Under the pieces are notes generated by a model. The model saw nothing but the letters and a program-made list of their open reading frames with translations, was not told where the DNA came from and did not search any database. Below, piece after piece: positions 56,516 to 64,000 of a DNA stretch of 64,000 bases (positions are counted from its first letter, which is position 1; every line of letters begins with the position of its first letter). A program made the translations under genes and the position numbers. This DNA is from Cycloclasticus sp. symbiont of Bathymodiolus heckerae (GTDB lineage Bacteria; Pseudomonadota; Gammaproteobacteria; Methylococcales; Cycloclasticaceae), in assembly GCA_002101235.1 (NCBI GenBank), contig LWTL01000123.1, positions 119,235 through 183,234 on the forward strand, given 5' to 3'.

Positions 56516-56764
56516 TTATAACTCAATATCCTCACGGTTTTTATCAATCGTTGCCGCACCAATACCTTTTACCTTAACTAGATCCTTCAGCGTCTTAAAT
56601 GAACCATTCTTTTCGCGATACATAATAATCGCATTCGCCTTGCTCTCCCCAACGCCATTTAAAGCCTCGGATAATTCTTTCGCCGATGCTGTATTGATGT
56701 TAACGGAAAAAGCAGAAAAAGAAACGAATAGGGTCGCTACTAATAAAAGTGTGTGTTTGAACAT
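56516..56764 (-). CDS. ComEA-like helix-hairpin-helix protein
   Basis: 82 residues. An N-terminal signal peptide (about 1-19) is followed by the ComEA HhH domain: VNINTASAKELSEALNGVGE and VKGIGAATIDKN. Such small periplasmic proteins bind DNA non-specifically and can assist DNA uptake. ATG 56764 follows GGAGG at good spacing. No other competence gene is adjacent. Confidence 0.9.
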   Translation of the reverse strand: MFKHTLLLVATLFVSFSAFSVNINTASAKELSEALNGVGESKANAIIMYREKNGSFKTLKDLVKVKGIGAATIDKNREDIEL

Positions 56765-57083
56765 AATGTCCTCCATGAAATTTATAAACTCATCCGCTTC
56801 ATGCGAATAAACGTGTACTGCAAGTTAAATATATACCAAGCTTGTCTTGAGCGGCTATAAGCTAAAGCTTCTTTTCGTGTAAGCATATGCTTATAGAGAA
56901 AGTCCATTCACCGCCTTTATTCTTTAAAAGTAATTCGTTTGAACAACCGTATGAGCTCGATAACTGTAATTACCCAGCTTTCAACTAAAGCATCAAACCT
57001 TCAAGCAAAAGATGACTAAGCCCACCTTACATAGGCCGAAAATATTTTTATATGGTGATACCGGCTCTGAGCAATAGCCTCAT
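56765..57083. other. Gene-free AT-rich stretch with nested inverted repeats
   Basis: About 320 bases without a credible gene. A perfect 14-bp palindrome TAAGCATATGCTTA lies at 56880-56893, and CTATAAGC (56855-56862) pairs with GCTTATAG (56889-56896). The region lies next to truncated genes and no YoeB-type toxin frame was found in it. Confidence 0.5.
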
Positions 57084-57275
57084 TTAGCCTTGATGCGTTT
57101 TAGGGCTTATCATTAAATAAGCTGTTTCTTCATACGATTTAAAACCGTCCAAGCTTATGACAACAGCCGACTTACCACTTTGTCGTATAATGATGATGGG
57201 CTTGTGACCTTCATTAACCCCATACAACGTTCCCGCTAACTTACTTCGAAATGACGAGCAACTCATTGTCTCCAT
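57084..57275 (-). pseudogene. YefM/Phd-family antitoxin, C-terminally shortened, no toxin
   Basis: 63 residues matching the N-terminal DNA-binding part of YefM antitoxins: METMSCSSFRSKLAG, PIIIIRQSGKSAVVISLDGF and SYEETAYLM. It then diverges and stops after seven residues, whereas the family continues for about 20 more, the toxin-binding tail. No toxin gene follows. ATG 57275 is preferred to an upstream frame start. It is either a decayed toxin-antitoxin locus or a solitary DNA-binding remnant. Confidence 0.7.
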
Positions 57276-57325
57276 TGCAATGCACCTTTTGCCGCTTAAG
57301 TTCTTATTATTGTACACAGTGGCCG

Positions 57326-57637
57326 TTAGCCAATATCTGGAATAAGGTCACGCACGTCTTTTGAGTCGATACGCTCCATTGGGATATGCAGGTCTTGAAG
57401 CTCCTCGAACACCTTATCGGCTATGGTGGTTTTACCGCTCAATGGCAAACCCGTAAACCACAGGTTAAACGGTTCTATTTTTATTTTACCCCAACGCACC
57501 TTAAACCATGCTTTTTCGTGCATCCAAAAGCCTATCTTTAAAACGCTTTCAAGCGCACCTGTTGCAATGGCAAGTTCTAAACGGCCAAAGAAGACTAAAC
57601 TATAACCATCGTCGTTGTCGTTGCGATAACTCGCCAC
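57326..57637 (-). pseudogene. Adenylylsulfate kinase (CysC-like), 3' truncated
   Basis: 103 residues with a GTG start. Residues about 58-103 are the start of an APS-kinase-type domain with a P-loop: NLWFTGLPLSGKTTIADKVF and RIDSKDVRDLIPDIG. The frame then stops, about 100-130 residues short of a CysC domain. The N-terminal 55 residues are an amphipathic extension not recognised with certainty. It is downstream of cysD-cysN, the normal place for cysC, and is followed 50 bases later by the antitoxin remnant, suggesting a deletion or insertion cut it. Confidence 0.7.
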
Positions 57638-57724
57638 GTGATGCCTTTGACGAGTGAACGCTTATTCGTCTCTTTATACATTAAACGTACCCATGCTCTT
57701 ATTTATAATCACAATAGCCCGGTG

Positions 57725-59164
57725 CTAACCTAGAAAATCATCAATGTCCCGACATGCCCATTCTGGGAAGTGCTTTCTGACCATTGCATTGAGTTCTTTT
57801 TCAAAAGCGCTGTATTGTCGGGTATTCGATGAGCTTCCACTGTTTGATGTACGCTGCACCATACCAGCGGCCAATGTAGCGTGAGTGTATTTATCAATGA
57901 CAATAAAACTGCCGGTGCCTTTTATGTCATTATAAGCATCGAAGGCAATAGCCTGTTTAAGTGATAGCTGACACTGCGCTATTTCATTCAGCTGCAGTTC
58001 GCTTGCAGACTCTTTCTCAAGTGAGTTGACGTTTACTTTATGGCCTATTGCGCTGAACTGGCCGGGTATAACATTGGTGGCGCGTTTGATGAGGTAGTCC
58101 GTACCTGTTTGCATGGGCACTTCATTCATCCACACCATCATCACTTCAAACTGATCTGACACATCGGGCAAATCACTGCTTTTTACAATCATGTCGCCAC
58201 GACTGATGTCCACTTCATCCTCTAGCGTCAGCGTTATTGCCATAGGAGCGAATGCTTCGTCTATGGCCATGTTTTGTTCACCTATCGCAGGTTGTATTAC
58301 CTGCTTTACGCGTGATGTTTTGTTTGATGGCAATACCGTTACTTCGTCGCCTACTTTGATAGTGCCTGCTGCGATGGTGCCGCAAAAGCCTCTAAAATCA
58401 AGATGAGGGCGGTTAACGTATTGCACAGGCAGACGGAAGTTTTCGAGATTTACAGTGTCTTCTAGCGGAATGGTATCGAGCTGTTCCATTAATGGAGCAT
58501 CGGTATTCCACGGCATGTTTTTACTTGGATTGACGACGTTGTCGCCGGTTAAGGCTGATACAGGGATGAACGTCGGGTTTTGTATTCCAACTTCTTGTGC
58601 AAACGCGAGATACTGCTGCTTTATCTCGTTGAAGCGCTCTTCGCTGAACTCAACTAAATCCATCTTATTAACGGCTACAACTATGTGCTTTATCCCTAAT
58701 AGACTGGTGATATAGCTATGGCGTCTAGTTTGGGTTTGTACGCCGTAGCGCGCATCGATAAGAATGATTGCAAGGTCAGCTGTGGATGCACCGGTGGCCA
58801 TGTTGCGCGTGTACTGCTCATGCCCTGGGGTGTCGGCAATAATAAACTTGCGTTTGTCGGTGGCGAAAAAGCGATATGCCACATCAATGGTAATGCCTTG
58901 CTCCCGTTCAGACTGTAAACCATCAACAAGTAAGGCTAAATCAACCGTTTCGCCGGTTGTGCCATGTTTTTTAGAGTCTTTGTTAATAGCTGCTAGTTGA
59001 TCTTCAAAGATCATTTTACTGTCGTGCAGTAAGCGTCCTATTAAAGTGCTTTTGCCATCGTCTACACTGCCGCAGGTAATGAATCGCAACAGTTCTTTAT
59101 TCTCGTGTTGATGCAGATAGGCTTCAATATCTGATTCGATCAGCTTGTTTTGTTCAACGGCCAT
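57725..59164 (-). CDS. cysN: Sulfate adenylyltransferase subunit 1 (GTPase)
   Basis: 479 residues. GTPase regulatory subunit driving APS formation by CysD. EF-Tu-like G motifs: GSVDDGKST (G1, residues 32-40), DTPGHEQY (G3) and NKMD (G4). It ends without a fused CysC domain, unlike NodQ-type proteins. The start overlaps the cysD stop by one base. Confidence 0.95.
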   Translation of the reverse strand: MAVEQNKLIESDIEAYLHQHENKELLRFITCGSVDDGKSTLIGRLLHDSKMIFEDQLAAINKDSKKHGTTGETVDLALLVDGLQSEREQGITIDVAYRFFATDKRKFIIADTPGHEQYTRNMATGASTADLAIILIDARYGVQTQTRRHSYITSLLGIKHIVVAVNKMDLVEFSEERFNEIKQQYLAFAQEVGIQNPTFIPVSALTGDNVVNPSKNMPWNTDAPLMEQLDTIPLEDTVNLENFRLPVQYVNRPHLDFRGFCGTIAAGTIKVGDEVTVLPSNKTSRVKQVIQPAIGEQNMAIDEAFAPMAITLTLEDEVDISRGDMIVKSSDLPDVSDQFEVMMVWMNEVPMQTGTDYLIKRATNVIPGQFSAIGHKVNVNSLEKESASELQLNEIAQCQLSLKQAIAFDAYNDIKGTGSFIVIDKYTHATLAAGMVQRTSNSGSSSNTRQYSAFEKELNAMVRKHFPEWACRDIDDFLG

Positions 59165-60078
59165 TAGAAGTACCCCTCAATCTTTTTCTTTTCCATGGAA
59201 CCAGACTCATCATGATCGATCAACCTGCCTTGGCGTTCGGATACTTTGGTCAGTAACATTTCTTGAATAATCTCAGGCAACGTTTCAGCGGTTGATGCAA
59301 CTGCACCGGTTAACGGGTAACAACCCAAGGTTCTAAAACGAACACTTTCCATCGTGGCTTTGGCGCGTAGCTCTTCTGGCATACGCTCATCATCTACCAT
59401 TATTTTTGTACCGCCGTATTCAATCACAGGGCGTTTTTTTGCAAAATACAAATCAGGAATGGGGATGCTTTCTAAATAAATATATTGCCAAATATCCAGC
59501 TCTGTCCAGTTAGATAAGGGGAACACACGGATAGACTCGCCTTGGTTATGGCGGCCATTGTAGGTATCCCACAATTCTGGGCGCTGGTTCTTAGGGTCCC
59601 AACGGTGGTTTTTATCTCGGAACGAGTAAATACGCTCTTTAGCGCGGGATTTTTCTTCATCACGTCGCGCGCCTCCGAAAACCGCATCGTATTTGTATTT
59701 ATCCAATGCTTGACGCAAACCTTCGGTTTTCATTACATCGGTGTGCATGGATGAGCCATGTTCAAAAGGCGATATGTTCAACTCCTGACCCTTCGGGTTG
59801 ATATGAACAATCAACTCCATACCCACCTCTTTTGCTCGCTGGTCGCGGAACTCAATCATCTCTTTAAACTTCCACGTGGTGTCGACATGCACTAAAGGGA
59901 ACGGCGGCTTCGCCGGATTAAACGCCTTTTGCGCCAAGTGCAACATCACCGATGAGTCTTTACCCACGCTGTACAACATCGCAGGATTATCAAACTCCGC
60001 AACAACTTCTCGTATAATATGGATAGACTCCGACTCGAGACGTTTTAGGTGCGTGAGGTGCTTTTTACTTATAACCAT
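59164..60078 (-). CDS. cysD: Sulfate adenylyltransferase subunit 2
   Basis: 304 residues. ATP pyrophosphatase-fold subunit that makes adenylylsulfate from sulfate and [18 protein letters not shown] (PP-loop), [19 protein letters not shown] and the C-terminal basic region are conserved. First gene of cysDN, divergent from the GlcF-like gene. Confidence 0.96.
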   Translation of the reverse strand: MVISKKHLTHLKRLESESIHIIREVVAEFDNPAMLYSVGKDSSVMLHLAQKAFNPAKPPFPLVHVDTTWKFKEMIEFRDQRAKEVGMELIVHINPKGQELNISPFEHGSSMHTDVMKTEGLRQALDKYKYDAVFGGARRDEEKSRAKERIYSFRDKNHRWDPKNQRPELWDTYNGRHNQGESIRVFPLSNWTELDIWQYIYLESIPIPDLYFAKKRPVIEYGGTKIMVDDERMPEELRAKATMESVRFRTLGCYPLTGAVASTAETLPEIIQEMLLTKVSERQGRLIDHDESGSMEKKKIEGYF

Positions 60079-60134
60079 AATGAATATTAAATCTTGTATT
60101 TATATTTTTTAATTATAATGCTTACTTTATTGTT

Positions 60135-61319
60135 TTGACAACACATATTAATTTTTCAGATACCGACTTGTGCGTCAAGTGCGGTCTTTGCCTGCCTCAT
60201 TGCCCCACCTATGCGCTCAGTAAAAATGAAGCCGAATCCCCGCGCGGTCGCCTTGCGCTCATTCAAGCATGGAGCGAATCCGAGTTACCCTTATCCAAAT
60301 CACTCAGCACCCATATAGATAACTGTTTAACCTGTAGGGCTTGTGAAAACATGTGCCCCGCCAATGTACCTTATAGCCGTTTAGTCAACGATTTTCGCGC
60401 TGAAACAAGCGCTGCCGCGAGCGACACGCCCCTCAATATATTCACTCAAAAAGCACTCAATAACCTAACTGGCAAAAAACGGCAAACGCTCAACACGCTT
60501 GTACGACTAGCGCAATCAACAGGTGCCATTAAACTTTCTGCTCGCGCAACGCAATACTTGCCCAAAAAACTTAGCGCCAATAATTTCAAAACAGAAAATC
60601 CATCACTAGCCGCCAAAAAGATAGGCCATGTTGCGTTTTTTACCGGTTGCGCCAGTGAAGCATTCGACGCAACAACGTTAAAGAGTGCCATTTTCTTACT
60701 GCGCCATTGTGGCTTTGATGTTTCCATCCCAAAAACGCAAGTCTGCTGTGGCGCAATTGATTTACACGCCGGAAAGCACCAACGCTACAAAGAACTGAGC
60801 GACCAAAACATCGCCGTTTTTTCAGATAAAAAATACGATGCCGTCATCAGTGTTGCTAGTGGTTGCGGTTCAACCGTCGCCGATTACGACAGCAATATCG
60901 CTAGTCTCATTGTTGATATCAGCGACATTATTGCACCATACCTTGCTACGTTAACCTTCAAACCACTTGATGCATCTGCGTGGTTGCACATTCCATGCAC
61001 GCTTAAAAACACACTACACGGCTCAAAAGGTACGAATATTTCAGACGCATTAAACCATATAAAAGGTTTAAATATTCATACCTTCGATGCAAACCAGCAC
61101 TGCTGTGGCGCTGCCGGAACCTACATGCTAACCCATGAAGAAACCGCCAACACCTTACGCACGCAAGTACTTAGCGCGATGAAAAAAAACACTGCCCACT
61201 ACTTGCTCACCAGCAATATCGGCTGCGCTATGCATTTGCGCTCCGGATTAAAACAGGCAGGAGTTAACACCGAGGTGCTACATCCGGTATCATTACTGGC
61301 ACAACAACTAAAGGTTTAG
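60135..61319 (+). CDS. GlcF-like (Fe-S)-binding protein
   Basis: 394 residues. Two [4Fe-4S] clusters are predicted by CVKCGLCLPHCP and CLTCRACENMCP, followed by two CCG domains (QVCCGAIDLHAG and QHCCGAAGTYM). This is the glycolate oxidase iron-sulfur subunit architecture, but the flavin subunits GlcD and GlcE are not in the window. Start is TTG 60135; there is no nearby in-frame ATG and no ribosome site. A TATAAT at 60114-60119 would give a very short leader. The stop is 2 bases before coq7. Confidence 0.85.
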   Translation: MTTHINFSDTDLCVKCGLCLPHCPTYALSKNEAESPRGRLALIQAWSESELPLSKSLSTHIDNCLTCRACENMCPANVPYSRLVNDFRAETSAAASDTPLNIFTQKALNNLTGKKRQTLNTLVRLAQSTGAIKLSARATQYLPKKLSANNFKTENPSLAAKKIGHVAFFTGCASEAFDATTLKSAIFLLRHCGFDVSIPKTQVCCGAIDLHAGKHQRYKELSDQNIAVFSDKKYDAVISVASGCGSTVADYDSNIASLIVDISDIIAPYLATLTFKPLDASAWLHIPCTLKNTLHGSKGTNISDALNHIKGLNIHTFDANQHCCGAAGTYMLTHEETANTLRTQVLSAMKKNTAHYLLTSNIGCAMHLRSGLKQAGVNTEVLHPVSLLAQQLKV

Positions 61320-61321
61320 CC

Positions 61322-61963
61322 ATGCAACGAGCTTTCTCACCTGCTGACATTCTAATTGACCATGCCGACCGCGTTTTACGCACACTGAGCGGGCATGCAA
61401 AAACAACCGGCAGAAACAATCCCGCCGACAGCGCGCAAGATAATGAACTCAGCGATGATGAGACGCGACTCTCCGCGCGATTAATGCGCGTAAACCATGC
61501 TGGCGAAGTAGCCGCACAAGCTTTATACCAAGGCCAAGCGTTAACTGCTAAAAACAAAGACATTCAAGAAAAATTAAAGCACGCCGCTGAAGAAGAAAAC
61601 GATCACCTTGCATGGTGTAAAAAACGCGTGAACGAACTCGGCCAATCAACCAGCATTTTTGACCCTTTATGGTACGCAGGCTCTTTAACCATTGGCGCAA
61701 CCGCCGGATTAATTGGCGACAAGTGGAACTTAGGCTTCCTTGCTGAAACCGAAAAACAAGTGGTTAATCACATCGAACACCATTTAGATAAACTGCCTGA
61801 TAACGACGATAAAACTCGCGCCATTCTTGAGCAAATGCACATTGATGAAAACGAGCACGCCACACTTGCCATAGATAACGGCGGCGTTGATTTACCCCTT
61901 CCGGTAAAACACGGCATGGCCCTTATTTCAAAAATAATGACAAAAGCCTCTTATTGGGTTTAA
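61322..61963 (+). CDS. coq7: Demethoxyubiquinone monooxygenase (Coq7)
   Basis: 213 residues, di-iron hydroxylase adding the C6 hydroxyl in ubiquinone synthesis, replacing UbiF. Iron ligands are in MRVNHAGEVAAQALY (Glu), EEENDHLAWC (Glu, His), VNHIEHHLD and HIDENEHATL. The N-terminal 50 residues precede the core, as in bacterial Coq7. With ubiH and ubiI at 39-41 kb, all three ring hydroxylases are in the window. Confidence 0.93.
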   Translation: MQRAFSPADILIDHADRVLRTLSGHAKTTGRNNPADSAQDNELSDDETRLSARLMRVNHAGEVAAQALYQGQALTAKNKDIQEKLKHAAEEENDHLAWCKKRVNELGQSTSIFDPLWYAGSLTIGATAGLIGDKWNLGFLAETEKQVVNHIEHHLDKLPDNDDKTRAILEQMHIDENEHATLAIDNGGVDLPLPVKHGMALISKIMTKASYWV

Positions 61964-61969
61964 CACCGC

Positions 61970-63262
61970 ATGTTTGATGACTGGAACGCGCGAGCTAATT
62001 TTGATAAACAGCACATTTGGCACCCGTACACCAGTTTAAACCACCCCACGCCAGTCTTCCCTGTTGCTTCCGCATCCGGCGTTCGCCTTAGATTAGCTGA
62101 TGGGCGTGAACTCATTGATGGCATGTCCTCGTGGTGGGCGGCTATTCATGGCTACAACCACCCCGTTTTAAATGCCGCGATTGAAGAGCAGCTAAAGTCC
62201 ATGTCGCACGTTATGTTCGGTGGGCTAACGCATCAACCCGCGATTGATTTAGCGCAAACACTCATCAACATCACCTACGATGATTTACAGCACGTCTTCT
62301 TCGCAGATTCTGGATCCGTATCGGTTGAAGTTGCCATTAAAATGGCCATTCAGTACTGGGCATCGCAAGGCCAACACCAAAAACAGCGTTTATTAACCAT
62401 CAAGAACGGCTATCACGGTGATACCTTTGGCGCGATGGCCGTGTGCGATCCAGACAACGGCATGCATCACTTATTTAACGATGTACTCGCCAAGCACCTC
62501 TTTGCAAAAAGCCCTAATTGTGGCAAACAGCAAGCATACGATGCAGATGCCATCGACAACTTTGAACGCCTATTAAAAGGCAACCTGAACAGCATTGCCG
62601 CTGTTATTTTAGAACCGCTGGTTCAAGGCGCTGGCGGCATGCGCTTTTACAGTACCGCCTACCTTAAAAAAGTGCGCGAGTTGTGCGACGAATATAACGT
62701 ACTGCTTATACTGGATGAAATTGCCACCGGCTTTGGGCGTACCGGTTCCTTATTCGCCTATGAACAAGCCAACATTGCTCCCGATATTTTATGCGTCGGC
62801 AAAGCGCTAACGGGCGGTTATTTAAGCCTTTCCGCCACGCTATGTTCCAGAAAAGTTGCTAACGGCATCGGCAGCGGGCAACACCCCACGCTTATGCATG
62901 GCCCTACTTTTATGGCCAACCCATTAGCTTGCGCCGTTGCCAACGCCAGTTTAAGTTTATTGCTAAATTCACCGTGGCAACAACGCATCAACAACATTGA
63001 GAAACAACTCCAACAAGAATTAGCCCCTTGCCACACTCTCAGCGCCGTAAAAGATGTGCGTGTAAAAGGCGGTATTGGTGCTATAGAACTGCACAAACCA
63101 GTTGATATTCATTGGATGCAGCCGCGCTTTGTAGAACTTGGCGTATGGGTAAGGCCTTTCTCAACACTTGTTTATGTCATGCCGCCGTATATCATCGAAC
63201 CTGCCGACTTATCTAAAGTGACATCCGCCATGTTTCAAGTCGTTTCAGAAATTAACGGCTAA
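61970..63262 (+). CDS. bioA: Adenosylmethionine-8-amino-7-oxononanoate aminotransferase
   Basis: 430-residue class-III PLP aminotransferase of biotin synthesis. HIWHPYTSL near the start and the GMSSWWAAIHGYNHP segment are BioA-specific; the PLP Lys is in CVGKALTGGYLSLSATL and ILDEIATGFGRTGSLF holds the Asp. No other bio genes are adjacent. It follows coq7 by 6 bases. Confidence 0.93.
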   Translation: MFDDWNARANFDKQHIWHPYTSLNHPTPVFPVASASGVRLRLADGRELIDGMSSWWAAIHGYNHPVLNAAIEEQLKSMSHVMFGGLTHQPAIDLAQTLINITYDDLQHVFFADSGSVSVEVAIKMAIQYWASQGQHQKQRLLTIKNGYHGDTFGAMAVCDPDNGMHHLFNDVLAKHLFAKSPNCGKQQAYDADAIDNFERLLKGNLNSIAAVILEPLVQGAGGMRFYSTAYLKKVRELCDEYNVLLILDEIATGFGRTGSLFAYEQANIAPDILCVGKALTGGYLSLSATLCSRKVANGIGSGQHPTLMHGPTFMANPLACAVANASLSLLLNSPWQQRINNIEKQLQQELAPCHTLSAVKDVRVKGGIGAIELHKPVDIHWMQPRFVELGVWVRPFSTLVYVMPPYIIEPADLSKVTSAMFQVVSEING

Positions 63263-63273
63263 AAACCAGCCTC

Positions 63274-63903
63274 ATGTCATACAAAAAACTAACATTAGCT
63301 TTTTGCTTATTAATAACATCGCACTGCGCTATTGCAGAAAAAGTGCTCGACGGCGATAAATTACACGGCATAAAAGGTAACGACAACCGCATAACCATTA
63401 ACGGCGCAAACCCGCCTTGGCAAGCCATTGGCCGTATAGGCACAGCAGGGCTGTTTCTTTGCACCGGCGTACTCATTGACCCCACCCACGTACTCACTGC
63501 CGCCCACTGCATTTGGAACAAAAACACCAATAAAGCCATTCAAACCCAATACCTCAGTTTTGTAGCAGGGTATCATCGAGAACGCTATTTAGCCGAACGA
63601 CCCATCAAGCACGTTAAACATTCACCACGTTATTCGTCCAACTATAACTCGCAGCCTTCTCTAAAAACCCTTGCCTTAGACTGGGCTATTTTAGAACTGC
63701 AATCCCCCATCACCAACATTAAACCCATTCCATTAAGCCACTTAACCGCGCAGGAATTAATGCGTATTAAAGGAAGTACATTAATCTCCCAAGCCGGGTT
63801 TAGTGCCGACAGATCTTATATATTAACAACCGACCCACGCTGCAAAATAACAAAACAGTATCGCAACTCTGCATGTAGTGGCATAGTTAAGTTGGCCACC
63901 TAA
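63274..63903 (+). pseudogene. Trypsin-like serine protease, interrupted before the catalytic serine
   Basis: A signal peptide (about 1-21) and a chymotrypsin-fold domain: catalytic His in VLTAAHCIW and Asp in LDWAILEL are seen. The reading frame ends after about 200 residues with no GDSGGP motif. From 63874 the sequence appears to be the end of an IS3-family element, so the last nine codons come from the insertion. The product cannot be an active protease of this type. Confidence 0.8.
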
Positions 63904-64000
63904 TTAGAGGTGATATTATTCATCTCAAGATAAAAAGGTGAGCGCATGATGAGAAGAAGCAGACCAACATTTACCCCTGAATTTAGGCTTGAAGCAGCAG
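63874..64000 (+). mobile_element. IS3-family insertion sequence, left end (continues beyond window)
   Basis: Begins with TGTAGTGGCATAG, a TG-starting end typical of this family, immediately where the protease frame loses its homology. About 70 bases later an IS3-type orfA begins. The right end lies outside the window, so target duplication cannot be checked. The left boundary is inferred. Confidence 0.7.
63946..64000 (+). CDS. IS3-family transposase OrfA, N-terminal fragment
   Basis: AGGTGA followed by ATG 63946. The visible residues MMRRSRPTFTPEFRLEAA match the start of IS3-family OrfA HTH proteins, which form the transposase by frameshift with OrfB. Cut by the window edge. Confidence 0.8.
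   Translation, partial: MMRRSRPTFTPEFRLEAA

Noticed and set aside
56780..57083. YoeB-type toxin downstream of the antitoxin remnant
   Set aside because: Reading the minus strand in the expected place gave stops in the frames checked and no YoeB motif.
57310..57340. Integron attC-like core at the end of the CysC fragment (GGCTAAC)
   Set aside because: It does not fit the RYYYAAC core (second base is G) and no complementary partner or folded attC was found.
1..64000. CRISPR arrays, tRNA genes, prophage modules
   Set aside because: No regularly spaced repeats, tRNA cloverleaf motifs or phage structural genes were seen while reading the window; a tRNA scan would be the decisive test.

Overview
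The window is chromosomal DNA of a free-living, moderately AT-rich gammaproteobacterium with dense, mostly operonic genes. Support comes from gammaproteobacterial gene orders (ygfB-pepP-ubiH-ubiI; zapA-6S RNA-5-formyl-THF cyclo-ligase-rpiA; rplM-rpsI; cysD-cysN) and from Coq7-type ubiquinone synthesis. A quinoprotein alcohol dehydrogenase beside a full methylcitrate cycle resembles marine short-chain-alcohol or hydrocarbon users of the Cycloclasticus/Piscirickettsiaceae type. That placement is an inference from gene content only.

Layout: 1-6.7 kb is an arginine/branched-chain block: argD (5' truncated by the window edge), argF, an SH3 membrane protein, ilvD, argE and an argA carrying an extra N-terminal helix-turn-helix domain. 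6.7-12.7 kb holds cpdA, rppH, a HAD phosphatase, tag, cysG, an alpha/beta hydrolase and a WD40 lipoprotein. 12.8-14.6 kb holds two tandem OmpA/thrombospondin-type-3 lipoproteins with near-identical terminators. 14.9-31.2 kb is a carbon-oxidation region: an FMN 2-hydroxyacid oxidase, a DmdB-like acyl-CoA synthetase, a DmdC-like acyl-CoA dehydrogenase, a TetR regulator with a candidate operator, a PQQ alcohol dehydrogenase with the lanthanide-type extra Asp, an MBL-fold hydrolase, and prpE-prpB-prpC-acnD-prpF. Together these could take a short-chain alcohol through propionate and propionyl-CoA to pyruvate and succinate; the aldehyde step is not in the window.

31.3-38 kb has small proteins and the glycine cleavage operon gcvT-gcvH-gcvPA-tpx-gcvPB-kinase, preceded by a tandem glycine riboswitch and terminator. 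38.3-46 kb has a GFA protein, the ubiquinone hydroxylases UbiI and UbiH, pepP, ygfB, a ZapB-like protein, zapA, 6S RNA, the folate cyclo-ligase and rpiA. 46-57 kb has a SulP transporter, a diguanylate cyclase, rpsI-rplM, a CapD/WbpM-type dehydratase, a UDP-glucose-dehydrogenase-like protein lacking its catalytic cysteine, pgi, galU and a ComEA-like protein. 56.8-57.7 kb is gene debris (a shortened YefM antitoxin and a truncated APS kinase). 57.7-64 kb has cysN-cysD, an orphan GlcF-like protein, coq7, bioA, and a serine protease cut by an IS3-family element that runs off the window.

Most novel points: the HTH-ArgA fusion with an almost leaderless promoter, the active-site-less UGDH homologue embedded with pgi and galU, and the TetR/lanthanide-type ADH/methylcitrate neighbourhood. 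No CRISPR array, prophage or tRNA gene was seen.
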